Below, one piece after another: positions 11,401 through 22,992 of a stretch of 64,000 nt of DNA; position 1 is the stretch's first letter, and each line of letters opens with the position of its first letter. The notes under the pieces were generated by a model that saw nothing but the letters and a program-made list of their open reading frames with translations, was not told the origin of the DNA and searched no databases. The DNA lies in the NCBI GenBank assembly GCA_029783825.1, contig JAREIK010012361.1:1-64000 (forward strand), in the 5' to 3' direction. The stretch comes from Sapria himalayana. Taxonomy: Eukaryota > Streptophyta > Magnoliopsida > Malpighiales > Rafflesiaceae. The translations under genes and the position numbers were made by a program.

Positions 11401-13300
11401 CCAATACTGCTAACCGTGACTCCATATAGACATCAGCTGTTGCATTACATTCTTAATTTCTTTCATCTCATCATGTATTTCTTTAATTTCTTGCATTTCT
11501 TCCATCAAATTAGTAAACTGCTCATCCTTCTATTCTTTAATTTCATATATTTCTTCCTTCAATATTAGATATCTGCTCATCCTTCTATTCTTTAATTTAT
11601 ATATTTCTTCCTTCAAATAAGATATCTACTCATCATTCTTTTTCATTTTGGTCTCCAGAACTACAATACGTTCATTTATTTTCATTGCTTGTTGTTTGAC
11701 TGCCTCATCCACCATTACTAAGACAGATGAATTAGAAGCACAATTGTTACAACAAAATTCCACTACATTCAAGCCAATTTTATACACTTGCTACTTTTTA
11801 TTACCTCCTATGGTCTCCAAATAAATAGGATCTTAGTCACTTGGTTGAAGATCCATAGAATGCTCAACTTGTTAATGAGCAACTGTCACATGTTCAGCCA
11901 TTTGGTCCTTAGATAAAATAGAGAAAAAAACTATTCTAGATATACAAAAATTAAATAAATATTTTGCAGTCCAAATAATTTTCAAAATGTCCTGTAGTAT
12001 TATAAAATCTTATTAATAAAACAAGTTCTTATCACAATCATCTAAGATTTGTTATCAATGAACTAACCATCCACTTTCTTCACAAGTATCTTTCTAATAA
12101 TCTCATAAAAATTTGGATCTCGACCCAATTCTCTAGCCAAGAATATACTTTTATTAAGTCATTAAAAAACAAATGATCAAAAAAATTAACAAAATCAATA
12201 AAACCATGCAAAGATTTGATTTATTGGACTATTAGGACAACCACTAAATATATAAATGTTTAAAATTTTAAAAGTGTACCATATCTCGAGCATGTTCAAT
12301 ACTCGACTTTGACCCTCCTGTGTGTTGACAACTTCATGTTCCTAGTCCAACAACCTAACTTCGTCGATTTTTGTTGGCAATATCAGATTTTTTTTTCACA
12401 TCTGGCTCCTCCCAATACTTAAAACACTCGGGTCAATCATCCTCTGATATAAAATTAGGCATTTCTTTGATATTCTTCAATTTATGGATAAAATCAAAAT
12501 ATCGTTGAGTAGCTTTGATCTCTCATAATGACTTTATCTTTCCATCATATTTGAGTGTCCATGTGTATTGATTTATATATAAAAAAATCACAAAAGAATT
12601 TATATTAACAACAAAATTTTATTATTTACTACTTGAATAATAACCAGCATAATAGTTAAGTAATTTGATAATTATTTTTCAATGCGTTTCTTTATTATTT
12701 TTACCTGAAAGTCATTAAAATAGGACTCTTTTGTTGATTCAGAAACTTTCTTCCAGGAGAATGCTTTAGAATCATTCATTTTCTTGAAAGACTTTGTAAT
12801 TATAGTCGAACACTTGTGAGATGGAATAAAAATGTACGAATAAATAAATAACATTGAAAAAAAGTAAATCATAACAATATTAAAAAAAACCACTAACAGA
12901 AACATCAAAATTTTTTTAAAGTCTTTTTTACATATTTCTTTTACCTCCCATCCACAATCTCAATTTCTAACTTTGCACAGACTACAGAGGATGACACATC
13001 ATTTAATGATGTCGTTGGTTTTGTAAATGAGGAAACTATTGGTGTAAAATGAGTGTAGAAGATAGAGAAGGATCAAAAGTGGGTGGAGGAAGCACAATGG
13101 GTGGTGGGCTTACATCTGATAAAGGTGATAGTAGAGGTCTCAATGATGGTGATGGTGATAGAAATGAAGATGATGATTGTGATTTTAAAGTCTAAATATG
13201 GTGATAGCAATGAACATGATGTAGCATACTAGAAGAATTTGGTTCATTTATGTGTCCACGTCTACCTCCATCATGGCCACGTCCTTTACGCACAATTTGC
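11400..13300 (-). pseudogene. TNPA-like CACTA second protein (Transposase_24 / Ptta-En/Spm family) pseudogene
   Basis: On the minus strand the parts of a Transposase_24 protein occur in order. First is a Gly/Arg start, GRGHDGGRRGHINEPNSSS (about 13280-13225), then a Ser/Pro-rich linker. A short open piece at 12672-12908 contains SFKKMNDSKAFSWKKVSEST. The core follows at about 12550-12300: FDFIHKLKN, EMPNFISEDD, CFKYWEEPDVKKKSDIANKN, SSIEHARDM. Next are FLARELGRDPNFYEII (about 12150-12100) and DPIYLETIGGNKK (about 11840-11795), then a Lys/Glu-rich coiled-coil tail. Stops and frame changes interrupt it. In CACTA elements this protein binds subterminal repeats such as those at 4231-4680. It lies directly downstream of TNP2 in the same orientation, as expected. 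Exact ends are uncertain. Confidence 0.75.
11467..11640 (-). repeat. About 54-bp tandem repeat in the TNPA-like coiled-coil tail
   Basis: The words CTCATCNTTCTATTCTTTAATTT / TTTCTTCCTTCAA recur at about 11467, 11518, 11573 and 11626, spaced 51, 55 and 53 bases. On the minus strand each unit encodes about 18 Lys/Glu/Ile/Met-rich residues (EEIYEIKE, EEMQEIKE), consistent with expansion of a coiled coil. Confidence 0.75.
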
Positions 13301-13437
13301 GATACAAAATAAAACATAGAACAAACAATAGAGATATGATGAACAAGCATGCATTTTAGAATAAAATGCACCGATAGATTTCAACAAAATATAAAATATT
13401 TTTGATAGATTAATATTATAATACATATTATAACAAT

Positions 13438-15830
13438 TTAATTATTGGCATCACTATCATCCTCCAATGGATCTTCTGATATTTTGTCTGATTCTGATAG
13501 AAGTTCGAACTCATCTTCAAATAGAAATTGATCATCTTCAATTTCTATTATGCTACCATTTGAGTGACATAAATTTTTTAGATCTTCATCTACATTCATA
13601 GAGACAATATTTGTTATTTCATTTTCTTGGAATGCCAGTGCAAAATCTAATTCTGCACTTCTTTGTTGTGATGTTGGATCTTCAAATTTTGACAGATCTT
13701 TGATTTTACAAATCACCCACCAATCACTCTTATCACGAGATAAACTAGGATAAGCACAATAATATACTTGAGAGGCTTGAACTACCATAATAAATGGCTC
13801 ATATCGATTATATCTGCATTTATTATTAACATCCAATAGCTTATAATCTGAATGAATCTTTGTGCACACATTTCGTGTAGGATCAAACTACTCGCACTTA
13901 AATAATACAATCCTATTATTTTCGAGTCCAGGATACTCCAACTCAATAACTTCTTTGAGTTGACCATAAATCAATCTCATCTACCTTATAACCTGCACCT
14001 TTAATGCATACACTACTATTCATTGTTATTTTAGAAGAACCATGCCTGATTGTGTAAAATTTATATCCATTAACAAAATACCCACGATAGGTTGTCACAT
14101 ATCTAAATGGGCATTTACTTAGATTATGAATGAAAATATTTGAATCTCCATTTGAACGATCAATTGCCAGTGACATAAATTTAAAAATTAATATTAACAA
14201 ATAAAAGATAATAATAAATTAAATAATTTAAAAATTCTTAAAACTTAATAATTCTCACATAATATTTGAACCAATTCACAAATTCAGGATCTAGCATATA
14301 ATTGACATCATTGCTAGAAATTACTGGTTGCCTATATTTTAACTGCTTGACATAAATACTACAAAAATATAAAAAGAGAAAAAATATATACACCAAATTT
14401 TAATAATTCATATTAAAGATAAAATTAAACTATGATTAAACCTACAACCATTTTGTGAAAACATACTCAATATATGGTGTAGCCTCCTCACTATTAAGTA
14501 AGACATAGCTTCGGGTTGCTTTGTATTCTTCATCTATCATACATCTTTTTATTCCTCTTCCAAATGCTCTTCCAGATTTCTTGAAGATAGATAGTTTATT
14601 CACAGAATCATCTTCTACCATCACATTACCTTCATCATTCCGAAGCATATTTCTATACTTTGTATTGACATAATCCTCAAAATAATAAGAACAAAATGAT
14701 GATGCTTCTTCTACTAATGATGCATTGTAAATTGAACCTTCAAATTTTTCCTTCTTTCTAACATTCATTTTCAACTTATGAAGATACCTACAACCACAAT
14801 GTTAGGTTTCAATTATATTAAATTACAATATTACTTTATGTACAAAATCATAAAATACAGCAAATTATATGTATTTACCTCTCAAAAGGATACATCCACT
14901 TGTATTGCATTGGCCCTACTATCCTTGCTTCATATGCTAAATGGACCTGCAAATGCTCCATTGAGTCAAAAAAACTTGGTGGGAATATCTGTTCAAGTTT
15001 ACAAATAATAAGTGAAATGTCATTCTCCAGCCTTACCATGTCATCTATTTTGATTGTGGTTATAGTTAGCTATTTGAAAAACAAATAATGTTTGTAAGGG
15101 CCTTTCAAACACTTAGGAGAAGTAATTCACATAATTATTTTGGTATTAATCTCTGCATAAATACATGATTGTCATGACTTTTCATTCCAAATAACTTAAG
15201 ATTCTTCATATCCACACATCTACCCATTTTTGACACATATCCATCATGGAATTTCAAATTTTTAATTTATTCACACAATATCTATCTTGCCTTCTTATCA
15301 AGCATGTTGCAAGCATGTATCTTGCCACATTCAGTTTCAATTCAGGATGCTGACAGTAATCATTCAGCTCTTATCTTGATTTTAAAGTATTTTTTGTTTT
15401 TCCGTCTACATTAAGGATAATGTTGAAAACATTGTCAAATACAATTTTTTGAATATGTATTACATTTAAGTTATGACGAATTAAATTGGACTTCTAATAC
15501 GGCAAGTCCCAAAATATACTACATTTCTTCCAGCCAAATATTTTATATATTGGCCATTACTTCCAGTAGCATCCTTTTCAGTTACCTTCTTCAAACCTAA
15601 TCTTTAAAACTCTATAATAATATTATCTCCTGAACGAATTGCTGGTGTAACTGTCATCACAATTTTATTTTTTCGAAATGTAGTTCTATTTCTTCAAAAT
15701 GGATGATTCTTTAAATATGCAATAAAGTCAAAATTGTTTACCACTAAATTAGAGGGTAAATGCATCAGAATTTATCATGTAAAACAGGAATATGAATCAT
15801 CCTACAGTACTCTGTAGGATAAAAATAACT
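13438..15830 (-). pseudogene. TNP2-type CACTA transposase pseudogene, 5'-truncated copy 1 (Transposase_21, DUF4218, DUF4216 regions)
   Basis: The minus strand carries the C-terminal part of a plant TNP2 transposase. From about 15830 down lies the Transposase_21 end, then the DUF4218 region, then an exon at 14442-14774 with VEEASSFCSYYFEDYV. Next is a short exon near 14260-14360 reading YVKQLKYRQPVISSNDV, then YRGYFVNGYKFYTIRHG (about 14085), and the DUF4216-like end YNRYEPFIMVVQASQVYY and YPSLSRDKSDWWVICKIK, finishing in an acidic tail with a stop at 13438. An acceptor-like TTTTGTAG precedes the 14.3-kb exon, so intron structure is still visible. Decay is clear: frameshifts (for example near 13955 and 15300-15700) and TAG for the conserved Trp after FKCE near 13890. 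Nothing N-terminal is seen beyond 15830, where sequence turns into AT-rich DNA. Copy 2 at 61896-64000 extends further N-terminally. Confidence 0.87.
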
Positions 15831-16960
15831 ATTTTTATGATTATAAAATTCTTAAAAATTTATACAAAATATATTTCTAAGATATTTAATTACAAAATTT
15901 TAATATTTATATTAAAAACATTCAATAATTATTTATGTACTTATAATCATCATTTAAGTTATTTTAATTAATAAATGAACATACATAAAAATTACTACTA
16001 ACAAAAAGCTAAAATAATTAATTTTATGATTAAATAAAAAAATTATAAAAACATTTGAATTAACAAATAAACAAGTAAATATTTATTTTATTTAAAGTTA
16101 AATATATATTTTTATGATTATAAAAATCTTTTAAAAAAATAATTACTAATAGATTTGAAAGTTTTGAATTATATAAAAAATTTCAAATTTTTAATAAAAT
16201 TTAAAAGAAAATAAATTCTTATTTAAAGATTAATACATAACAATTTTAATTACTTCAAGCAAAATTTTGTTGATTTAAAAAATTAATATCTCAATGTTGT
16301 TATTAAAAGAACACTTCAAGTATTTTTTAGGATTTCAAATGAGTTATTTAAAATATTACTAATGAAATTTTTTTGTCCTAAAAACACTAAAATTATTTTT
16401 AGCCGTATAAACATTTTGAAAAGTATTACCAAATTGACCCTAAGTTGATTTGAATTCAAGTTTTTTTTTGTCCCTACTAAATTTATAAGAAATAAACAAT
16501 TGAGTAAGAGCTTTTCTATTAGCTTTTAATATTCTATTTTATTAAAATAATAAATATAACTTTTTTTAATGATCTTATCACTATAAGTAATTTTTGGAAT
16601 TTTATAAATTATAAATTATATCTAATAATATGAAATTTAATGCCTTTATAATTATTTCATATTATATTCTTTAAAAATAATTTGAATTCTTAAAAAATTA
16701 TAACCATTATATATATATATATATGAAGTACTATATTAAAATATATTATTTTTTATTTATGAAATAATGCAATTTTTTTGACTTTTCAGATTTTCGAGTG
16801 CAATTCTCTTCCCACTCTCATCTTAATGTTGTGTTCAGAAAATGTTGCTATACATTATGAAGCAGTTACTTTACTTAAAAATTGAGACCTCATTTATTTT
16901 TTTAGTTATTATATTTTGAAATTTTGATCTTGGCCTTTATTTTCTTATTTTGACTAATTA
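15831..16960. other. AT-rich non-coding segment of the CACTA element
   Basis: Very AT-rich, with no recognisable reading frame longer than chance, between the truncated TNP2 remnant and the captured ARM exons. A short (AT)n run lies at about 16710-16725. Confidence 0.6.
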
Positions 16961-16976
16961 TTTGTATTGTTGCAAG

Positions 16977-17321
16977 TAGGTGTGATTGGCAATTTGGTTC
17001 ACTCATCTCCAAACATAAGAAAGAAGTTCTATCTGCTAGGGCATTGCAACTTGTTATCTGTTTGCTTAGGTACTTCCATTTGTAGCATTTTTTGGAAAAC
17101 TAAATCTCTATTCATTATGTATCTGATCAAATTCTATTTTTATATCATTATCCAAAGTTACTATCTAAATTTACTTTGATTTACTGTAATTCTGCTATTT
17201 AAATTTGCTTTTAATAATTCTCTAAAGGTTTTTCCTGATAAATAGCTCATGTTGCCCTGAGAGTCAAAGGGAAGCTTCTTTATCACTAGGACAATTTCTG
17301 GCAACTAATTCAGATTGCAAG
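16977..17321 (+). pseudogene. Captured two-exon fragment of an ARM-repeat (ARIA/ABAP1-like) host gene
   Basis: Two exons of an armadillo-repeat protein of the ARIA/ABAP1 ARM-BTB group are recognisable. Exon 1 (16977-17069) reads VGVIGNLVHSSPNIRKK, then after an apparent one-base deletion LSARALQLVICLL. Exon 2 (17246-17321) continues SSCCPESQREASLSLG, then QFLATNSDCK. They are joined by a 176-base intron with GT at 17070 and AG at 17244-17245. The first exon is preceded by a pyrimidine-rich TTGTATTGTTGCAAG acceptor, and exon 2 ends at a GTAAGC donor. Joined, the frame restores the family sequence LLSSCCPESQRE, so the match cannot be chance. The rest of the host protein is not seen on either side. 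It lies within a CACTA element, opposite to the transposase genes, so capture by the transposon is the simplest reading. The family assignment is from memory of the protein family, not from a search. Confidence 0.8.
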
Positions 17322-17540
17322 GTAAGCATATGTTGATTTTTCCTTCACTTAGATTATTTGTAGGATTGAGATTAATCATAATATGAAATTTTTTTAGATT
17401 ACTTTTTTGTTTGGATTCATGTTTTTCACTTAAAAAAAGGATGTCATAGTAAAAAGAAGTGCTCTAATAAAATTTTTATTTATTCTTGTATTCATGTATT
17501 AAATAAATAATATAAAAATATATTATGTAATGTAGTACCT
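17322..17540. other. Flanking intronic or non-coding sequence of the captured fragment
   Basis: AT-rich sequence follows the GTAAGC donor at 17322. It may be captured intron. No further ARM exon is recognisable. Confidence 0.4.
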
Positions 17541-17990
17541 TTGATAGGTCATAGATTCTATATACTTTCACAGTTTGTCAATGATTATGGCCATCGGGTC
17601 TTGTATCATAGGTCTAGATTTTTGATGAAGTGACACAGTCCTCGGGGCATTCTTATGAGCATTTTATCGTGGGTATGAGTGTCTAACTAGTTCAGCATGG
17701 CATGGTCGTGTATGGCATGAGACCATGGGTTTTGCTGAGCCACATTTAGTGGCCCTATATGCCATTTGTGGTTGTTGTGTGGGCTAGCCCAATGTGCTAC
17801 TTATGACCCATTACTCTTGCCTAAGAATTATTTGTGCTAAGGTCATGGTCGGACCATTCTGACTCATTACCCAAGACAATGCATGTGTAGAGCTATTTAG
17901 GTCCTAGGCATGAGTTGTTTTTGGGCACTCATGACTCATGACCTAATTAACTGACTCAATTATTTTGTTAAAATGGCTAATCCATCACTA
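17541..17990. other. TG/CA-rich island, possibly a decayed non-autonomous hAT
   Basis: Clearly higher GC than its surroundings and rich in GGCATG, CATGGC, TGGTCGTG, GGGCTAGCCC and GACCCA words. It reads like the CpG-rich termini of the hAT at 6882-10432 after CpG-to-TpG/CpA decay. No terminal inverted repeat or target-site duplication could be defined, so this is a suggestion only. Confidence 0.3.
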
Positions 17991-19190
17991 AGCATGTTTA
18001 ATATAAATTAGAAAACAACAATTACTTGATTATTTTTATTTACAAGATAAGTTTTGTTTGTTACCTATGAAAAACTATATATTATTGATCTATTATTCAT
18101 GATCATAGATTGATACATTCTATGCAATTTTTTTTCCTTAAACTTAATACATTTGAATCTAATTAATATTTTTTCTCAATGAAAGTTGAAATGCAAGACT
18201 TTTTAATATTTTTTATATTTTGTTTGGAATATTGATAACATATGTTCATAAAAAATTAATTCTATTTCACAAAAGAAATAATTTTTAATCTATTAAATAT
18301 GAGACTCATAAAAAAGTTCAAAATATCTTGTAATTATCCAATTTTATATTACATATATTATCTGTATAATTAGTTTAATAAATTTTTTATAATAAATTTA
18401 TATCATGTTGTATTTAACATACTTAGACATGTGATAAGCTATGAAAGATTGAGATCTCTTTCGAGGTTGATGGATATTTTGCACTTGTTTCTCACACTCT
18501 ATTTGAGCTCCTCTTAGTTTTGATAGTAAATCCATCAAAATTCTTTATTTATAAGAGAGTCAATTTAGTCTTTTGAAAAATGTTAAATATAATGACATTT
18601 GAGGAGATAGTGATTTATATATGAACATGTGTTGAAAGAATATATTATTTTTGTTGATTTTTTTATTTTTTTTAATTTGGAAAATTTTAAAGAGATTACT
18701 TAATTTGAGCTGCACTAATTATTTTTATCCATTATATAAGAATCTTTGTAATATGACATTTTGATTATTGAGTGTTTATTTTATTTTATTTTTTTGTATT
18801 TTAATTGCTAACATAATATTAGATGTATGGATATATATGTGAGTTAGAAATTACAAATCCTAGAAGGTTTCCCACCACTATCTATAATAACCAGAGAAAT
18901 ACATGGTAGTAGGTGCGTGCACAATATGGGCAAAAACTTCTTGCATAAGTGTAGTATGCATGCACAATGTGTGATAGGAGACATGCATAGTCACCTACAA
19001 ATGCGTGGTGGTGGTGCACAACATGCTGAGGTGATGACTCATCCAGTATTTTGATTTTTATTTTGATTTTGATTTTGTTTTTTTTTTGAAATGTTTTTAG
19101 CTATGAAATGACAATTTTTGTGTTTGTGTTGATATTGTTTGAGCCTTAAAATTGTTGCTGTTTAGAGCCATAAAATTGATGTAGTTTGAG
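17991..19190. other. AT-rich non-coding segment
   Basis: No coding signal seen. A slightly more GC-rich patch at about 18890-19030 contains several GCATGC and GTGCA words of unknown meaning. Confidence 0.5.
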
Positions 19191-20190
19191 CTTGTGCCGA
19201 GAAGAGGAGAGCCATATAAGACCAAAAGAATGCCAGATTACTTTCTTTACTGTGAGCCAACACAAATTGATGCAACCACTCTTTCAGTTGTGGTGCTTGT
19301 TTTTGGTGTTTGTTTGTTTATTAAGGTGGGCATTTTGATGCTGGTGCTGGTTGCTCAACTACAACAACAAGGGTGCATGATGGACTGGCAAAGCTCCCTT
19401 CTTTTTCTTCCAATTTGCACCAGTTGTTTGCTCAGCTGATTCTCATTTGATTATCCTACTTCCCTCTATATTTCACCTTACATTGAGTGTCAATTATTTC
19501 CATGTGTTAGTATTCTTATTTAAAAAAACAAGTTGATAATCAGTTTGTGTATCATTTTATGTATCTAGTTAATTGATGGCATCATATCATTTTGCTAGGT
19601 TTGAGTTGTTGGATATGGTGAAGAAATATTTATCTTCAGTTGGGAAACATGGGACACAAGTGTGGTGTCTCAGAATAATGAAATGAGTTAGCTAATGGGT
19701 TTGGAGTCAGACACTTGGAGGCTCTAGTGAGTGTCTTGATCCTTAATACTGAAGGGAAAAACATGGTGTTGGACTCAGACATGGGACAAAAACATGTTCG
19801 ATGATAAGTACTATTTCATATATTCAGCCCCTAAAAAGAATGAAAAGATATCGGTAAACTACGTAAAATTGGGAGATAAATTTGTTGTAGATGCTTTAGC
19901 TGCTAGATTTGGTCAACCAGTGCATCTAGAAATTAAGTAATATTTTCCTTCACATGTGTTAGGTTTTCTTTTTTGTTAAGAGTTGCCTTCATTAGTTTAT
20001 AATATTATGGGTTTGATTCATGATTTCAGTGTTGATAATTATGTTGTTGAAGAAGTTCAAAATAAATTTTTGAGAAGTACCATATGTAATACAATAGCAG
20101 CAGTCCTATATGGAGTCACAGTTAGCAGCCTTAATGAGACATATAGCACACAGAGTTCCAGCAGAGAAACAACGTAAGAGAGGCTAGCAC
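19191..20190 (+). other. Unidentified coding-like fragments in the CACTA element
   Basis: Base composition becomes more coding-like here, with short open stretches on the plus strand: a frame from 19194 with PRRGEPYKTKRMPDYFLY; another frame near 19330 with FDAGAGCSTTTTRVHDGLAK and SFSSNLHQLFAQL; about 19840-19935 with KKNEKISVNYVKLGDKFVVD; and about 20115-20170 with MESQLAALMRHIAHRVPAEK. I do not recognise a family in any of them. They may be further captured host exons, or an unrelated element's second gene. No continuous gene can be drawn. Confidence 0.35.
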
Positions 20191-20400
20191 AAATGCATCA
20201 GCTAATGATGAGGATGATGATTTTATTTTAAATGATTATATACCTATGTTATATTTTTGCTTTAACTATGTAACAATTATATCAAAATAATTTCTGAAAT
20301 ACTTTTGCTTTTTGTTAATTATAAAAAATAGTTTAGAATATATGTTTTTATTCAATTTAATATAAAAATTTAAAAATATGTGAGCAAATTTTTTGTAAAA
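20191..20400. other. AT-rich segment before the right subterminal region
   Basis: No feature recognised; AT-rich non-coding DNA. Confidence 0.5.
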
Positions 20401-20720
20401 AAAATTGTAAAAATGGCTTTGGAATGAAAATAGCTAGAGAATACTTCCTCACTAATTAGCTAGGGAATTATATGCATTTATCTAGTAGAAATATGTTAAT
20501 TATTATTCTTAATTAAGATCAAAATTAGCAATGATAAAAAAATTATTAGCTAGGGAATTTTTGTGGTTAAAAAAATACTAAGGAATTATATTCTGATTAA
20601 TATAATGTGATGAGCACTTTAGCTTTGGATAATTATAGTCATTATTCCTTTTTAGCAACGAAAAAAGCCAATATACCTAGTGAAATTTCTCTAGCTATAT
20701 TGGCTTTTTTCTTGGAGTGT
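20401..20720. repeat. Right subterminal and terminal region of the CACTA element
   Basis: Contains TAGCTAGGGAATT at about 20456 and 20548, TTTTTAGCAACGA at 20651 and other words shared with 4231-4680. It ends CTTGGAGTG at 20712-20720, the inverse of CACTCCAAG. The array starts at the next base. Confidence 0.7.
20662..20711. repeat. 15-bp perfect hairpin at the CACTA right terminus
   Basis: AAAAAAGCCAATATA (20662-20676) pairs perfectly with 20697-20711 across a 20-base loop. It ends immediately before the CTTGGAGTG terminus. Confidence 0.88.
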
Positions 20721-21678
20721 CTTTATATCTATCTAATATGTCTATCTATCTGTCAATCTATTTATATATCAAAGTGTCTATCTGTCTATCTATCTATCTA
20801 TCTATTAATTTTAATATCTATCGATATATCAATCTGTCTATCTATATGTCTATCAACCAATCATTCTATCTATCTACGTATCTATTAATCTCTTTATAAA
20901 TCTGTCAATCAATCTATCTTTCTATCTATTTGTCTATCTACTTGCCTATCTGTCTATCTACCTACCTATCTATCTATCTCTCTATCCATCAATCAATCAA
21001 TCCATCTATCTATCTTTATATATGTCTATCTATCTATCTATTATTCTGACTATCAATTTTCTTCACAAGATATCTAGTAATTTATCTATCTATCAGGTTA
21101 TCTATAAGTCTATCAATCTATTGATCTATTTTTCTTTCTATTTTTTTATCTATCAATCATGAATCTATCTATTAACCTATTTATGAAACTATCTATATAT
21201 CTGGCAATCAATAGTGTGTCTATATGTTTGTTTAACTATCTATTTATTTGTTTAACTATCTGTCTATTTTTTAATCTATCTTTCTTTATGAGTGTTTGTC
21301 TGTCTATTTGGTTATTTGTCTGTGTTTTCCTACCTGCCTGACTACCTACCTACCTAACTAACTAATAGATTATATGTCTATCTATCTATATTTATGTCTA
21401 CATATTTGTTTATATATGTATCTATTTATATGTTTTTCAATCTGTTTGTTTGTTTATCTATCTATTTTCTATCTATCTATCTGTCAATCAATCAATATAT
21501 TTATCTATCTAACTATCTATCTCTTTATATATCTTCTATTTATTTGTTTATCTTTCTATTAATATATCTGGCTATCTATCAGTCTTTAAATCATTCAATC
21601 TATCTGTCTATCTATCTATCTATCTCTCTATCTATCTATCTATCTATATATCTATCTATATATCTATTTATCTATATG

Positions 21679-21713
<35 letters not shown>

Positions 21714-22955
21714 CTCTCTCTATCTCTCTATATGTCTAGCTATCTAGCTACCTATATGTCTATCTTTATATCTGACTTTGTATTTGTATATCTATTAATC
21801 TATATATATGTCTATATATCTATCAATCTATTTATCTATCTATATGTCAATCTATCTATTTATCTATCAATCTATCTATATATCTATCTTTCAATCTCTC
21901 TATATGTCTATCAATATTTCAATCTATTTATCTATCTACCTATTTATTTATCTATCTGTATGTCTATCAATATGTTTATCTATCTAACTAACTATCTACC
22001 TATCTATCTAACATTCAATCAATCATTTTATCTGTCTATCTTTCTGTCTATCTATCTATCTATCTATATATCTCTATATCTATCTATCAAACTACCTATT
22101 TGATAATCATTTTATCTATCTATCCATCTATGTGTCTATCTATATATATGTCTATGTAGCTACATGTCTATTTATTTGCCTATCTATTTGTTTATCTATC
22201 TGTCTATCAATCTATCTATGTATCTAATTATCTGTCTATATAAAAATATATCTATCCATCTATCTATTTATCTATCTGTCTTTCTATCTATGTATATATT
22301 AATCTGATTGTCAATTTCTCTATTATTCTATCTATCATTCTTTCTATCAATCTATCTAGCCATCTTTCTATCTAGTTGTATATTTATATGTCTATATATC
22401 TATCTATCTATCTATCTATTTATCTATTCATTTATCTTTCTATTTATCTATTTATCTATTTATCTATCTATCTATCTTTATATCTATGTATATAACTATT
22501 TATCAATAAGTCTATCTATCTATCTATACATCTATTTATTTATTTATCAAATTGTCTATATATCTACTTATTATAGTATTTTTATGTGTTTGTTTGTCTT
22601 CCTATTTATTTGTATGTCTATCAGTTTGTTTGTCTATCTCTGTCTATCTGTCTGTTTACCTATCTATCTATCTATTTGTCTAGTGTGTATGTATTTTTGA
22701 CTATCTGCCTACCTACCTAACAAACTGACTGACTAACTTTCTATCTATGTGTATGCCTATCGCTCTATTTGTCTATCTATCTATCTATTTATTTGTCTGT
22801 ATGTCTATTTTTCTATTTGTCTATCTATCTATCGGTGTGTGTGTGTGTATGTGTGTGTATCTATCTATCTATCCATCTATTTATCTATCTATCTATCTCT
22901 TTATATATCTATCTAGCTATTAGTCTATCTATCTATCTATATATCTATCTATCTA

Positions 22956-22992
<37 letters not shown>

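Larger units (their letters stand above)
4231..20720 (-). mobile_element. CACTA (En/Spm-like) DNA transposon, decayed, with nested insertion
   Basis: The block contains the two CACTA genes in the usual order on the minus strand: a TNP2-type transposase remnant (13438-15830), then a TNPA-like remnant (11400-13300). It is bracketed by sequence rich in TTTAGCGA, CTAGCTAAA and TAGGGAA words, the classic subterminal repeats. The right edge ends CTTGGAGTG; read inwards this is CACTCCAAG, close to the family terminus CACTACAAG. No matching CACTA end is present at the left edge, so the left terminus seems lost. The span of about 16.5 kb is inflated by a hAT insertion of 3.55 kb, a tandem duplication and captured DNA. 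It could instead be two CACTA fragments brought together; the shared subterminal words argue for one element. Confidence 0.7.

Noticed and set aside
11386..11568. Phe-rich 60-codon plus-strand frame resembling a membrane peptide
   Set aside because: It is antisense to the Lys/Glu coiled-coil repeats of the TNPA-like gene; Phe/Leu richness is the complement of AAG/GAA codons.
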